Assembly: GCA_002707155.1 (NCBI GenBank)
Contig: PAME01000001.1
Span: 155,601-219,600 of the forward strand
Source of the DNA: Crocinitomicaceae bacterium
GTDB lineage: Bacteria > Bacteroidota > Bacteroidia > Flavobacteriales_G > Salibacteraceae
Length of the DNA stretch: 64,000 bases
Direction: 5' to 3'
Under the pieces are notes generated by a model. That model saw nothing but the letters and a program-made list of their open reading frames with translations. It searched no databases and was not told the DNA's origin. A program made the translations under genes and the position numbers. How positions within the stretch are numbered: the stretch's first letter is position 1; the number at the start of each line of letters is the position of its first letter. Shown here piece after piece: positions 20,961 through 29,980 of the stretch.

Positions 20961-21533
20961 TCAGGTCATTTTCCATTGTTTAGCTACTTCAGCCAATTCA
21001 TTATACCAGTCTTTACCAAATTTTCGAATAAGGGGTTCTTTTAAAAACTTGTATACCTCAACGTTTAGCTCCTTCCCATTAAAACATGCCGCTTCGCAAA
21101 TTTCCCATTGATGATAGTTTACAGCCACAAAGTTCTCATATTCCTTAAGTCGAATAGGATATAAATGACAGGAAATTGGTTTTTTGAAATCGGTTTTGCC
21201 ATCCAAGTGCGCTTCTTCAATACCACATTTGGTGATTCCCCTTTCATCATAGGTTACAAAAACACACTCTTTGTCATTAACTAAGCTGGTTAGCTTTTCT
21301 CCATCAGTGTCGGTATACCAAAAGCCTTCTTTGTCTATTACATCAAGTCCTTCCTTTCTCAGAAAAGGTTTGATTACCTCAAGGTCTTTTTCAATTATTT
21401 CCAGCTCTTTACTATCAACTGGTGCGCCTCCATCTCCTTCTACGCAGCATGCTCCTCGGCAAGCAGAAAGGTTGCACACAAACTCTTCTTTTAATACATC
21501 CTCAGAGATGAGGGCTTTTCCTACTTGAAACAT
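20961..21533 (-). CDS. DUF3109-family cysteine-rich protein
   Basis: CNLSACRGACCVEGDGGAPV..., CHLYPIR motifs. Confidence 0.85.
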   Translation of the reverse strand: MFQVGKALISEDVLKEEFVCNLSACRGACCVEGDGGAPVDSKELEIIEKDLEVIKPFLRKEGLDVIDKEGFWYTDTDGEKLTSLVNDKECVFVTYDERGITKCGIEEAHLDGKTDFKKPISCHLYPIRLKEYENFVAVNYHQWEICEAACFNGKELNVEVYKFLKEPLIRKFGKDWYNELAEVAKQWKMT

Positions 21534-21566
21534 GGCTCAAAAGTACACATTGGCTAATTTTACAGA

Positions 21567-22901
21567 GTGAAAAGACAAGTAGAAAATTGGCTATCAAAAC
21601 ACATCCCCAATTGGAGCGAAAAAAAATTTCTGCTTGCGGTGAGTGGTGGGCGAGATTCGATTGCTTTGGCTCATATTTTTTCAGATTTAGCGGTCAATTT
21701 TAGCATTGCGCATTGCAACTATCAACTTAGAGGTGAGGATTCTGACGATGATGAGCGATTTGTAAAGAAGTTTGCAAAGCAGCTTCGAGTAAACTGTTAT
21801 TCAGAGCGTTTCGCAACTCAAAACATATTAGACACCGAAGGAGGAAACCTTCAAGAAACCGCTAGAAACCTTCGTTACGATTGGTTTGATAGTCTTTTAA
21901 AAAAACACGAGCTTGATTACATCGCAGTTGGCACTCATCTTAACGATTCGGTAGAGACGCTCTTTATGAATTTAATGCGGGGTTCTGGACTAAACGGTTT
22001 ACATGGAATTCTGCCTATTCGCGATACGATCATTCGACCATTTATAGAAACTTCCAGAACGGAAATCGATGAGTATATTAACTCGAAAGGAATAGGTTTT
22101 CGAGAAGATAAAAGCAATGCTTCTAATAAGTATGAGCGCAATCGTTGGCGAAACGAAATCATCCCTCAGCTTAAAGAGCAATATCCTCATTTTGATACCG
22201 CACTAAAATCCAGCATAGAACACTTGCAATTGGCAAATGAGTTGGTTCAAAAAGAAATCCACCGAACTACAAAACACTTGCTACTCTATCAGGAAAACAA
22301 ATGGTTGATTAGTAAAAACATACTTTCCAACCTGAGTCCTATGGCCTATTATCTTTATGAAACCTTAAAGCCTTTTGGTTACAATTCTGCAACGGTGAAC
22401 GACTTATGCAATAGTCATTTAAATAAACCCGGAAAGCAGTTCTTTAGCTCAACACATGTTCTAACGATTGATAGAAATTACCTAATTATTGGGGTTTTAA
22501 AAAATGAACAGAAAAGCACTCAAACCGATCGTAAAATCTTATTGAGTGATCAGTCCATTTTAGAACCAGCCCCTATAGCATTCAACTTGTTAGACGCTCC
22601 TGTTCAAATTGAAAAGAGAGCGAATTTTGCGTACTTGGACGCCGATAAGCTTAGCTTTCCATTAACTATAAGAAAATGGCAGCCTGGCGATGTTTTTCGA
22701 CCGTTTGGGATGAAGGGAATGAAAAAGCTGAGTGACTTCTTAATTGATATAAAGATGTCACTTCCTAAAAAAGCAACTCAAATGGTCCTAATTTCAGGCA
22801 ATGATATTGTGTGGGTGGTAGGACAGCGAATTGATGACCGTTATGCGGTAAAAGATTCAACCAAAAAGGTTTATTTTGCTGAATTAAAGCACTCGAATTG
22901 A
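21567..22901 (+). CDS. tilS: tRNA(Ile)-lysidine synthase
   Basis: SGGRDSIAL PP-loop; GTHLNDSVETLFMNLMRGSG; RKWQPGDVFRPFGMKGMKKLSDF. Confidence 0.94.
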   Translation: MKRQVENWLSKHIPNWSEKKFLLAVSGGRDSIALAHIFSDLAVNFSIAHCNYQLRGEDSDDDERFVKKFAKQLRVNCYSERFATQNILDTEGGNLQETARNLRYDWFDSLLKKHELDYIAVGTHLNDSVETLFMNLMRGSGLNGLHGILPIRDTIIRPFIETSRTEIDEYINSKGIGFREDKSNASNKYERNRWRNEIIPQLKEQYPHFDTALKSSIEHLQLANELVQKEIHRTTKHLLLYQENKWLISKNILSNLSPMAYYLYETLKPFGYNSATVNDLCNSHLNKPGKQFFSSTHVLTIDRNYLIIGVLKNEQKSTQTDRKILLSDQSILEPAPIAFNLLDAPVQIEKRANFAYLDADKLSFPLTIRKWQPGDVFRPFGMKGMKKLSDFLIDIKMSLPKKATQMVLISGNDIVWVVGQRIDDRYAVKDSTKKVYFAELKHSN

Positions 22902-23398
22902 AAAACGGCGTTATCTATACAGAATCCCAGCATTTGGGGAGTAACAAATACTCGTTAAATCGCCGCTTGGTGTTAACCATATTTTGTTTCCTGACCTATT
23001 TTTATTCTGAACAAAACCCAGAATTGGGAATCGGAAAAGCCGCTAACTATCTTTTTATAATGGGGCTTTTTGTACTCATTTTGTCTGCTGGACTGATGTT
23101 GGTGCTGTTTCTAAAAACTGAAGTGAAAGAAGGAACCTTGACCCTTGATGGGCTTTGGACTTCTAGGAAAGTAAAATTGGACCTTAGAAACATTGTGAGT
23201 ATTGAACCTGTGCGTTACAGCAAGTTTTTCTTGAATCGCCCTGTATACAATTTGCACCGAAGAGGAACTATTCGTTTTTATTGCAGCGGTAGAAAAGCTG
23301 TTGAGCTAACCGATAAGGATGGACTCATTTATCTTATTGGGACTCAAAAACAAGACGAGTTGGTGTTGGCTTTGAGGAAGACAGTAGAGAGTAATTAA
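22898..23398 (+). CDS. Hypothetical membrane protein
   Basis: 166-aa ORF overlapping the tilS stop (ATGA-like TTGA junction), two predicted TM segments. Confidence 0.65.
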   Translation: MKNGVIYTESQHLGSNKYSLNRRLVLTIFCFLTYFYSEQNPELGIGKAANYLFIMGLFVLILSAGLMLVLFLKTEVKEGTLTLDGLWTSRKVKLDLRNIVSIEPVRYSKFFLNRPVYNLHRRGTIRFYCSGRKAVELTDKDGLIYLIGTQKQDELVLALRKTVESN

Positions 23399-23699
23399 TT
23401 ACTCCTTTTCGAAGTAATTCAATCCAAACTGCAATCGGACAATTATACCTGAGGTCGGAGTATATAGATTCCTTGTAAAAGGTCCTCCAATAACTTTGAA
23501 ATAATACTTCTCAGTAATAACAGACTTACGAAAAACTAATTGGGATAGCTCTGTATAGATTGGTATAGCCCCAAACTTAAGTAAAATTTATCACTGACAG
23601 TAAACCATAGGGTTATACCACCACTCGGAGCAGAGACTGTAAAAGGAAACCGATATTTTAAAAGGGGTACGGGGGTTGGGAGTTTAAATAGTTTCAATT
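23399..23699 (-). pseudogene. Remnant of outer-membrane beta-barrel C-terminus (frameshifted)
   Basis: Reverse strand: LKLFKLPTPVPLLKYRFPFTVSAPSGGITLWFTVSDKFYLSLG, then in the -1 frame AIPIYTELSQLVFRKSVITEKYYFKVIGGPFTRNLYTPTSGIIVRLQFGLNYFEKE-stop. Confidence 0.5.
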
Positions 23700-24059
23700 A
23701 ATCTCCTTAGTCATCTTGGGATATCCGTTAATATATGCATTGTTTTCTGATACGTATCCAAGTTTTATCATACCTGATTCATCGTATATGTCAGTGTCAA
23801 TCATAATACCACGTTGATATTCTTTACTAGCACCAGGTATGTTCATCTTAGTTGTCGCAATCCATTTTTTTCCAGTAATTCTTAGGGTAGCAATAATTGG
23901 AATCCCATTAACATTTTGAGTGCCCGAATAAAGTCCATCAATTTCATCTATAATAATTTCAGTGTTATCGTTGATACTTGGAAAATGACAAAAGGATGTT
24001 TGTGTTGTAGATATTATAAGCAATCCAGTAACAATAATTAAAGTGATATTTTTTTTCAT
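23694..24059 (-). CDS. Hypothetical secreted protein
   Basis: 121 aa with signal peptide. Confidence 0.6.
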   Translation of the reverse strand: MKKNITLIIVTGLLIISTTQTSFCHFPSINDNTEIIIDEIDGLYSGTQNVNGIPIIATLRITGKKWIATTKMNIPGASKEYQRGIMIDTDIYDESGMIKLGYVSENNAYINGYPKMTKEIN

Positions 24060-24116
24060 AGAAATATTTTTGTACGGAAATACTAAAAAATAAATAGGGG
24101 TAGCAGATTACAATAG

Positions 24117-24248
24117 TTGCTCGATAAAGTCGCAGAAAAGAACCCTCAAAAGGCATTAGAACTACTCTTAAAGCTATCAGAGTTTGCTCTACCTAAACTA
24201 CGAGCTATAGAAGTCAATAATGAGTCGTTGAAAGATAGTCATAATTGA
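24117..24248 (+). pseudogene. Small phage-like protein remnant
   Basis: LLDKVAEKNPQKALELLLKLSEFALPKLRAIEVNNESLKDSHN-stop; resembles C-termini of small DNA-packaging/phage-associated proteins. Confidence 0.35.
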
Positions 24249-24263
24249 ATAAAAGTGAAAATC

Positions 24264-25532
24264 CTAACTCGAACGAATAGCCTCTACCGGGTCTAAATTA
24301 CTGGCTGATTTAGCAGGCCAAATACCTGAAATAAGTCCAATTCCAACTGATATTCCTATTCCTAGCATTACATTTTCAATAGATAAGAAAATGTCAAAAT
24401 CTCCAGTTTGTTGAACTGCAAGCACAAGCAACCATAGCAGTACAATCCCAATCAAGCCCCCAATTATGCATAGAATCACCGCTTCAGAAAGGAATTGAAA
24501 AAGAATAAATGTATTTTTAGCTCCTAATGATTTTTGGATTCCAATAAGGCGAGTACGTTCTTTTACAGATACAAACATGATATTGGCAATGCCAAATCCT
24601 CCCACCAAAATAGAGAACATTCCGATAATAATTCCAGCCCAGTTGATCACCTTAAAAAGCTGAGCAAACGTGTTGATGAGCATAGAAATTTGATTAAGGG
24701 CAAAATTTTCCTCGGCCTTTGGCTTCAGCCTTCTAACACTGCGCATAATTCCAGTCAATTCATCAAGTAACTCATTATTTGTAACATTTGGTTTTGCTTT
24801 AACCATTATAGATGGGTTGTTCTGTTGGCTTCTTACATCCATAAAATTTGTTGCGGAATTTACTGGGGTAAATATTTGCAAGTCAACACTTTCTCCTAAA
24901 AAACTATCTCCTTCTCGTTGAAAAACACCAATGACCAGCATTTTAGTTCCGTTTACTTTTATGTGTCTGCCTGTAATGGACGGATTGCCAAAAAGAATTC
25001 CCGCAACATCATAACCCACCAAACAAACTGCTTTTCCGGCAGCTGCTTCACTGGCAGAAAAATAGCGCCCTGCATGTAATTCAAATTCTTTTACCCTATT
25101 GTACTCGTAAGAAATGGCACTCAAGGAAATAGACTCCAGCGAATTCTGCTTATAAGTTGCATTTATAGATGTACTTGCTTGAAAACAAACCGCTGCGGCC
25201 TTTTTACTTTTTCGTTGAATAAACTCTTTTTCTCGAACGCTCGGAATAGGTCGGTTTAAATATTTCCACCAAGGATAATCTGACCCAAAAGTCCATGGCC
25301 ATTTGGCTACAAAAACCACATTATCGCCCATAGATTCAATACTTCCTCGAATGTTTCCTTCGAGGGAGTCGACCATTGTAAATACAGAAATAATAGAGAA
25401 TATTCCAACCGTTACCCCAAGCACCGAAAGTGCTGTACGTAATTTATTCACCCTTAAAGCATGCAATGCAAAACGCAAACTTTCGTAGAGTAAAGTTATC
25501 GCCAAACGAGTTCCTTGTTTTCTTTCTGTCAC
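24264..25532 (-). CDS. MacB/FtsX-type ABC transporter permease
   Basis: N-terminal NKLRTALSVLGVTVGIFSII, C-terminal GIQKSLGAKN...ANLDPVEAIRSS motifs. Confidence 0.92.
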   Translation of the reverse strand: MTERKQGTRLAITLLYESLRFALHALRVNKLRTALSVLGVTVGIFSIISVFTMVDSLEGNIRGSIESMGDNVVFVAKWPWTFGSDYPWWKYLNRPIPSVREKEFIQRKSKKAAAVCFQASTSINATYKQNSLESISLSAISYEYNRVKEFELHAGRYFSASEAAAGKAVCLVGYDVAGILFGNPSITGRHIKVNGTKMLVIGVFQREGDSFLGESVDLQIFTPVNSATNFMDVRSQQNNPSIMVKAKPNVTNNELLDELTGIMRSVRRLKPKAEENFALNQISMLINTFAQLFKVINWAGIIIGMFSILVGGFGIANIMFVSVKERTRLIGIQKSLGAKNTFILFQFLSEAVILCIIGGLIGIVLLWLLVLAVQQTGDFDIFLSIENVMLGIGISVGIGLISGIWPAKSASNLDPVEAIRSS

Positions 25533-25732
25533 CTGTCAAAGGTATTACTACTATTTCAATTTGAACCAACCCCTGTGAAGAACGGTTCAGTGATTTTTCG
25601 AAGGGTATTTCAAAAAAAATTAGATGAATTTATTGCAATTAATTTTGGTAGCCCAATCTGGCAATTTTTTGTTGAAGGCGGTTAATTTCGCGGACTTAAA
25701 AATATTTCCTTTTACCCGAAAGAATTAGAATA

Positions 25733-26104
25733 ATGATTGCAAAGATTGGTGCGAAAAGTATGAAAGGCATTTACGCTACAGATCATTACAATAACGGTGA
25801 TCTTATTTGTGAGCTAGAAGGAACTGAATTATCGGTTCCGGATAAATACACCATACAAATTGGTGATAAGCAGCATTTGAGCGTTACTGAACCTTACCGT
25901 TTTATGAATCATCATTGTTCGCCAAGTACCAAAATTGAGGGTAGATTATTAGTCGCCGCTAAGAATATTACTCCCGGGCAGGAAATTACTTTTGACTATA
26001 ACACTACTGAGGATAAACTCGCTTGTCCTTTTACCTGTGGTTGCTGCGGCAAAAAAATTGAGGGCAAATTGTTTGTTGAAGAGTCGGCCGATATTGAACA
26101 ATAA
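25733..26104 (+). CDS. SET-domain protein with C-terminal cysteine cluster
   Basis: GAKSMKGIYAT, YRFMNHHCSPST, ITPGQEITFDYNTTE (SET motifs III/IV-like) followed by CPFTCGCCGKK (post-SET-like). Confidence 0.85.
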   Translation: MIAKIGAKSMKGIYATDHYNNGDLICELEGTELSVPDKYTIQIGDKQHLSVTEPYRFMNHHCSPSTKIEGRLLVAAKNITPGQEITFDYNTTEDKLACPFTCGCCGKKIEGKLFVEESADIEQ

Positions 26105-26122
26105 ATAGCAAATGCCTACCAA

Positions 26123-27919
26123 TTAGGTAAACTTACGAAGTGCCTGTAATTGTTTTAAGGTAAGCACCTCTTTCAACTCTTCGTCACTCGCTTCTTTAAT
26201 GCGCTTAAACGAACGGAATTTCTTAAGTAGTTTCTCTTGTGTAATAGAACCTATTCCGTCTATTTCTGTTAGGCCCGACTTTATTGTCCCTTTTGAACGC
26301 TGGTTACGGTGATGTGTAATTCCAAATCGGTGCGCCTCGTTTCTTAAATGCTGAATTAGCTTTAGGCTTTCCGACCTTTTGTCTATATAGAGTGGGTAAG
26401 GATCGCCAGGGAAAAAGATTTCCTCCAATCGTTTGGCAATACCAACAATGACCACTTTTCCCATTAAATCGAGCTTAACCAAGCTTTCTACAGCGGAGCT
26501 CAATTGCCCCTTTCCTCCATCAACTATTATTAACTGAGGGAGTGGCTGCTTCTCATCTAACAATCGTTTGTAGCGACGATAGACTACCTCTTTCATACTC
26601 GCAAAATCATCTGGGCCAACCACTGTTTTGATGTTAAAATGGCGGTAGTCTTTTTTAGCTGGTTTTGCATCTTTAAAAACAACACAAGCCGCAACAGGGA
26701 ATGCTCCTTGAATATTTGAATTGTCAAAACACTCAATATGCGTTGGCAAAACCTTCATTCGAAGGTCTTTTTGGATAGTGCCTAAAATTCGGTTTTTATG
26801 TCGGTCTGGATCTACTTTTTCTTGCTGCTGCTGGCGATCGCGCATGAAGTATTTGACGTTTCTCAAAGACATGTCAATCAATTGCTTTTTGTCTCCTCGA
26901 ATTGGGTTGTGCAATTTGATTTCAGGTATCTCTAATTCCATTGGTATAGAAGTAAAAATTTCCTTTGATGTGCTGTTAAATCGATTACGTATTTCAAAGA
27001 TTACAGAAGATAGAATGTCTTCTTCTGACTCTTCTAATTTCTTTTTTACTTCAACAGTATGCGCCTGAATTATAGCTCCATTGGCCATTTTCATGAAGTT
27101 CACATAGGCATATTTATCATCGCTTAGAATTGAAAACACATCTACATTATTAATGCTCGGATGCACAACTGTTGAGCGCATTTGATAATCTTCAAGCAAT
27201 TGAATTTGTTCTTTTGCCTCTTGAGCATCTTCAAATTTTAAAGCTTCAGCCGAGGCTTGCATAGTCAACTTTAAATCGCGAATCACATCAACAATACTCC
27301 CCTTTAAAATTTTGCGAATGTGGGCTATTCCTTTTTGGTAATCTTCCTCTGATTGGAGACCTTCACAGGGCCCCTCACAGTTCTTTATATGGTATTCAAG
27401 ACAGACTCGAAACTTCTTGGCTTCGATATTTTCCTCGCTTAAATTAAAGTTGCAGGTGCGCAGTTTGTACAACTTGTTTGCAAACTCCAATACCGTGCGC
27501 ATTGTCCTAAACGACGTATAAGGGCCATAATATTCGGACCCATCTTTAATCAACTTTCGGGTATAAAAAACTCGAGGAAATCGTTCGTTTTTAATACAGA
27601 TCCAAGGGTAGGTTTTATCATCGCGCAAAAGCACATTGTAGCGCGGCTTGTACTTTTTTATTAAGGTGTTCTCCAGTATTAGTGCGTCGTATTCCGAATC
27701 GGCTATAATGAATTTTATATCGGCAATTTTACTAACTAAAATTCTGGTTTTTGGGCTGTCTTCATGTTTATTGGAAAAGTAGCTGTTTACACGATTCCTC
27801 AGAATTTTGGCTTTCCCAACATATAAAATTACTCCTTCATTATCAAAATACTGATATATACCGGGCAGTTTAGGTAAACTACTTAGAATATGCTTTAAAT
27901 GAGGAGTAACTACTGACAC
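26123..27919 (-). CDS. uvrC: Excinuclease ABC subunit C
   Basis: GIY-YIG domain PGIYQYFDNEGVILYVGKAK, UvrC endonuclease region ECFDNSNIQG, VDGGKGQLSSA. Confidence 0.95.
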   Translation of the reverse strand: MSVVTPHLKHILSSLPKLPGIYQYFDNEGVILYVGKAKILRNRVNSYFSNKHEDSPKTRILVSKIADIKFIIADSEYDALILENTLIKKYKPRYNVLLRDDKTYPWICIKNERFPRVFYTRKLIKDGSEYYGPYTSFRTMRTVLEFANKLYKLRTCNFNLSEENIEAKKFRVCLEYHIKNCEGPCEGLQSEEDYQKGIAHIRKILKGSIVDVIRDLKLTMQASAEALKFEDAQEAKEQIQLLEDYQMRSTVVHPSINNVDVFSILSDDKYAYVNFMKMANGAIIQAHTVEVKKKLEESEEDILSSVIFEIRNRFNSTSKEIFTSIPMELEIPEIKLHNPIRGDKKQLIDMSLRNVKYFMRDRQQQQEKVDPDRHKNRILGTIQKDLRMKVLPTHIECFDNSNIQGAFPVAACVVFKDAKPAKKDYRHFNIKTVVGPDDFASMKEVVYRRYKRLLDEKQPLPQLIIVDGGKGQLSSAVESLVKLDLMGKVVIVGIAKRLEEIFFPGDPYPLYIDKRSESLKLIQHLRNEAHRFGITHHRNQRSKGTIKSGLTEIDGIGSITQEKLLKKFRSFKRIKEASDEELKEVLTLKQLQALRKFT

Positions 27920-27948
27920 ACTGCAAAAGTAGTGAAGCTATTGGTGAA

Positions 27949-29004
27949 TTAATTGTTCTCTTTTACTTCAGCGCCGAACAAGTTTGGAATGGTAATGATA
28001 AATTTTGTTCCTTGACCTATAATAGAAGTAAGCTCTATATTTCCTTCTAATAAGTCAACCGCTTCCTTTACAATATAAAGACCTATACCGGTTCCATTAC
28101 TGAGGTTGGTTCCTCGATAATAGATGTCAAAGATTTTGGATTGGCGATCTAAGTCAATCCCAATTCCGTTATCCTCCGCAGTCAATTTCAACTCCGATGA
28201 ATTAACATTAGCAAGAATATTTATTTTGTTTTCTTTCTTTTCTCGGTCTTGGTATTTGATGGCATTAGAAAGTAAGTTGTTGAGGATAAAACGCAACCTA
28301 GACTTATCCGAAACAAATTTTTGGTCATTATAAACCTCAAGAGTGTAGTTTATATTGGCTGAATTTTCAAAAAACTGGTGTTCATTCATAACTGTTTTAA
28401 TCAATTGGTTCAGTCTTATGTCTCTCAAATTTATGCCTGTTCTTTTATTGCGATGAAAACTCAACACATCTCTCGCGATTAGCTTCAATTTTTTAGCCGT
28501 GTGCTCTATTAAATCCACATACTCTGCTGAGTTACTATCGTCCATTCTGATTAAGGTGACTAACCCCATTATATTAGAAAGAGGACCAGTAATATCATGC
28601 GCAGTGCTAAATACCAATTTATCTAACTCCGCATACACTTTTTTCAGTTCCTCATTTCTTATCCCAAGAAGGTTCTTTGTTAGGTATATATCAAAAGCAT
28701 TTTCAATTGAATTTCTCAACACCTCTTCGTTCCATGGTTTTGGTAAAAACCGAAAAACACACCCTTTATTAATTGCGTCAACAACAGCAGGCATATCTGC
28801 ATGCCCTGTGAGCATTATCCGGACCGTAAAAGGGAAGTTCTCCTTTACCTTTTCTAAAAATAAAACGCCATTTTCTTCTGGCATTTTATAGTCTGATAGA
28901 ATTACTGGGATATCGTGTAACTCAATTAATTGATAGCCTTCTTTAGAAGTAAGTGCCTTATAAACTTCATAATCTTTACGAAAATTTGCTCGGAATGAGT
29001 GCAA
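27949..29004 (-). pseudogene. REC-histidine kinase hybrid lacking the REC N-terminus
   Basis: SDYKMPEENG, TGHADM, FLPKPWN; HK FSTAHDITGPLSNIMGLV; only a TTG start is available and the expected N-terminal acidic DDE region is missing. Confidence 0.7.
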
Positions 29005-29366
29005 TTAGTGCTGCAGAAGCGCGTGTATTAATGGAAACTAACGACTACGAGGTAATTATATCTGACCAACGAATGCCTGAAACAACTGGGGTAGAGTTTT
29101 TTCAAGAGATAAAGATTACAGACCCTGACCCAGTAAGAATTTTATTGACGGGCTATGCAGACATAACAGCTGTTAAAGCAGCTGTAAATCAAGGAGAAAT
29201 ATATCGTTATCTACAAAAACCGTGGAATGAAATTGAACTTAGTGCCAATATCAAAGCTGCAAGTGAATTATACAGACTAAGAGAGTCAAACGGAGTGCTT
29301 ACACATGAGCTAAAGCGCGTAAATAAGCAAATGGAGTTTTTAGTGAGGCAAAGTTTAGTTTCTTAG
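28995..29366 (+). pseudogene. Response regulator (REC) lacking its N-terminus
   Basis: AISAAEARVLMETNDYEVIISDQRMPETTGVEFFQEI...TGYADITAV...LQKPWNE; no N-terminal strand 1/DDE region. Confidence 0.65.
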
Positions 29367-29980
29367 CCCAATCCAGCTAATATCGAGAAGAAAATGCATG
29401 TAAAACCGAGCATGCTCCCTGCTACAATTTGACCGTTAGAATGTGCTTCTAATTTTAACCTGGCTGTGCCAATAACACCCCATACCAAAACTAATAATAC
29501 CACCCAAGGTGCCAATTGTGCTCCAAATAAAACTTGAAAGCCAACAAAAGCACCAATTAATCCTCCAATACCCGTCATATGCGCACTAATTTTATACCTC
29601 AGCGTGATAAAAAAAACGGCAAATACAGAAAGGGCCAATCCAAAAAACATATCGGATAACACTCCCGGGAGCGTTAACTTCTTTATCAATAAATAGGTGA
29701 GTAAATAAAAAAATGAAGCCACAGCCATTGGAATCACCCGTTCCTTCCTGTCTATTAATTGTAGAGAGCTAATCGCGTTTCGATAGCGCATAATGAGCAC
29801 TATAAGAGCTGGAAATAGGTAGGTGTTTAAGAAGATAATCAGGTAGAGAAAATTCTTCGTTGTTGCTCCAATCGAATATTTTAAATAGTTGTCTCCCTGA
29901 AGCAATAAAAACAAACCCAAAGTTGGCATTACCCCAGGATGAAAAGCATAAGAGAGTATTTGGGCGAGCTGCCTATTCAT
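29363..29980 (-). CDS. PAP2-like membrane protein
   Basis: Multi-TM, HPGVMPTLG and HMTGIGGLIGA motifs. Confidence 0.65.
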   Translation of the reverse strand: MNRQLAQILSYAFHPGVMPTLGLFLLLQGDNYLKYSIGATTKNFLYLIIFLNTYLFPALIVLIMRYRNAISSLQLIDRKERVIPMAVASFFYLLTYLLIKKLTLPGVLSDMFFGLALSVFAVFFITLRYKISAHMTGIGGLIGAFVGFQVLFGAQLAPWVVLLVLVWGVIGTARLKLEAHSNGQIVAGSMLGFTCIFFSILAGLG

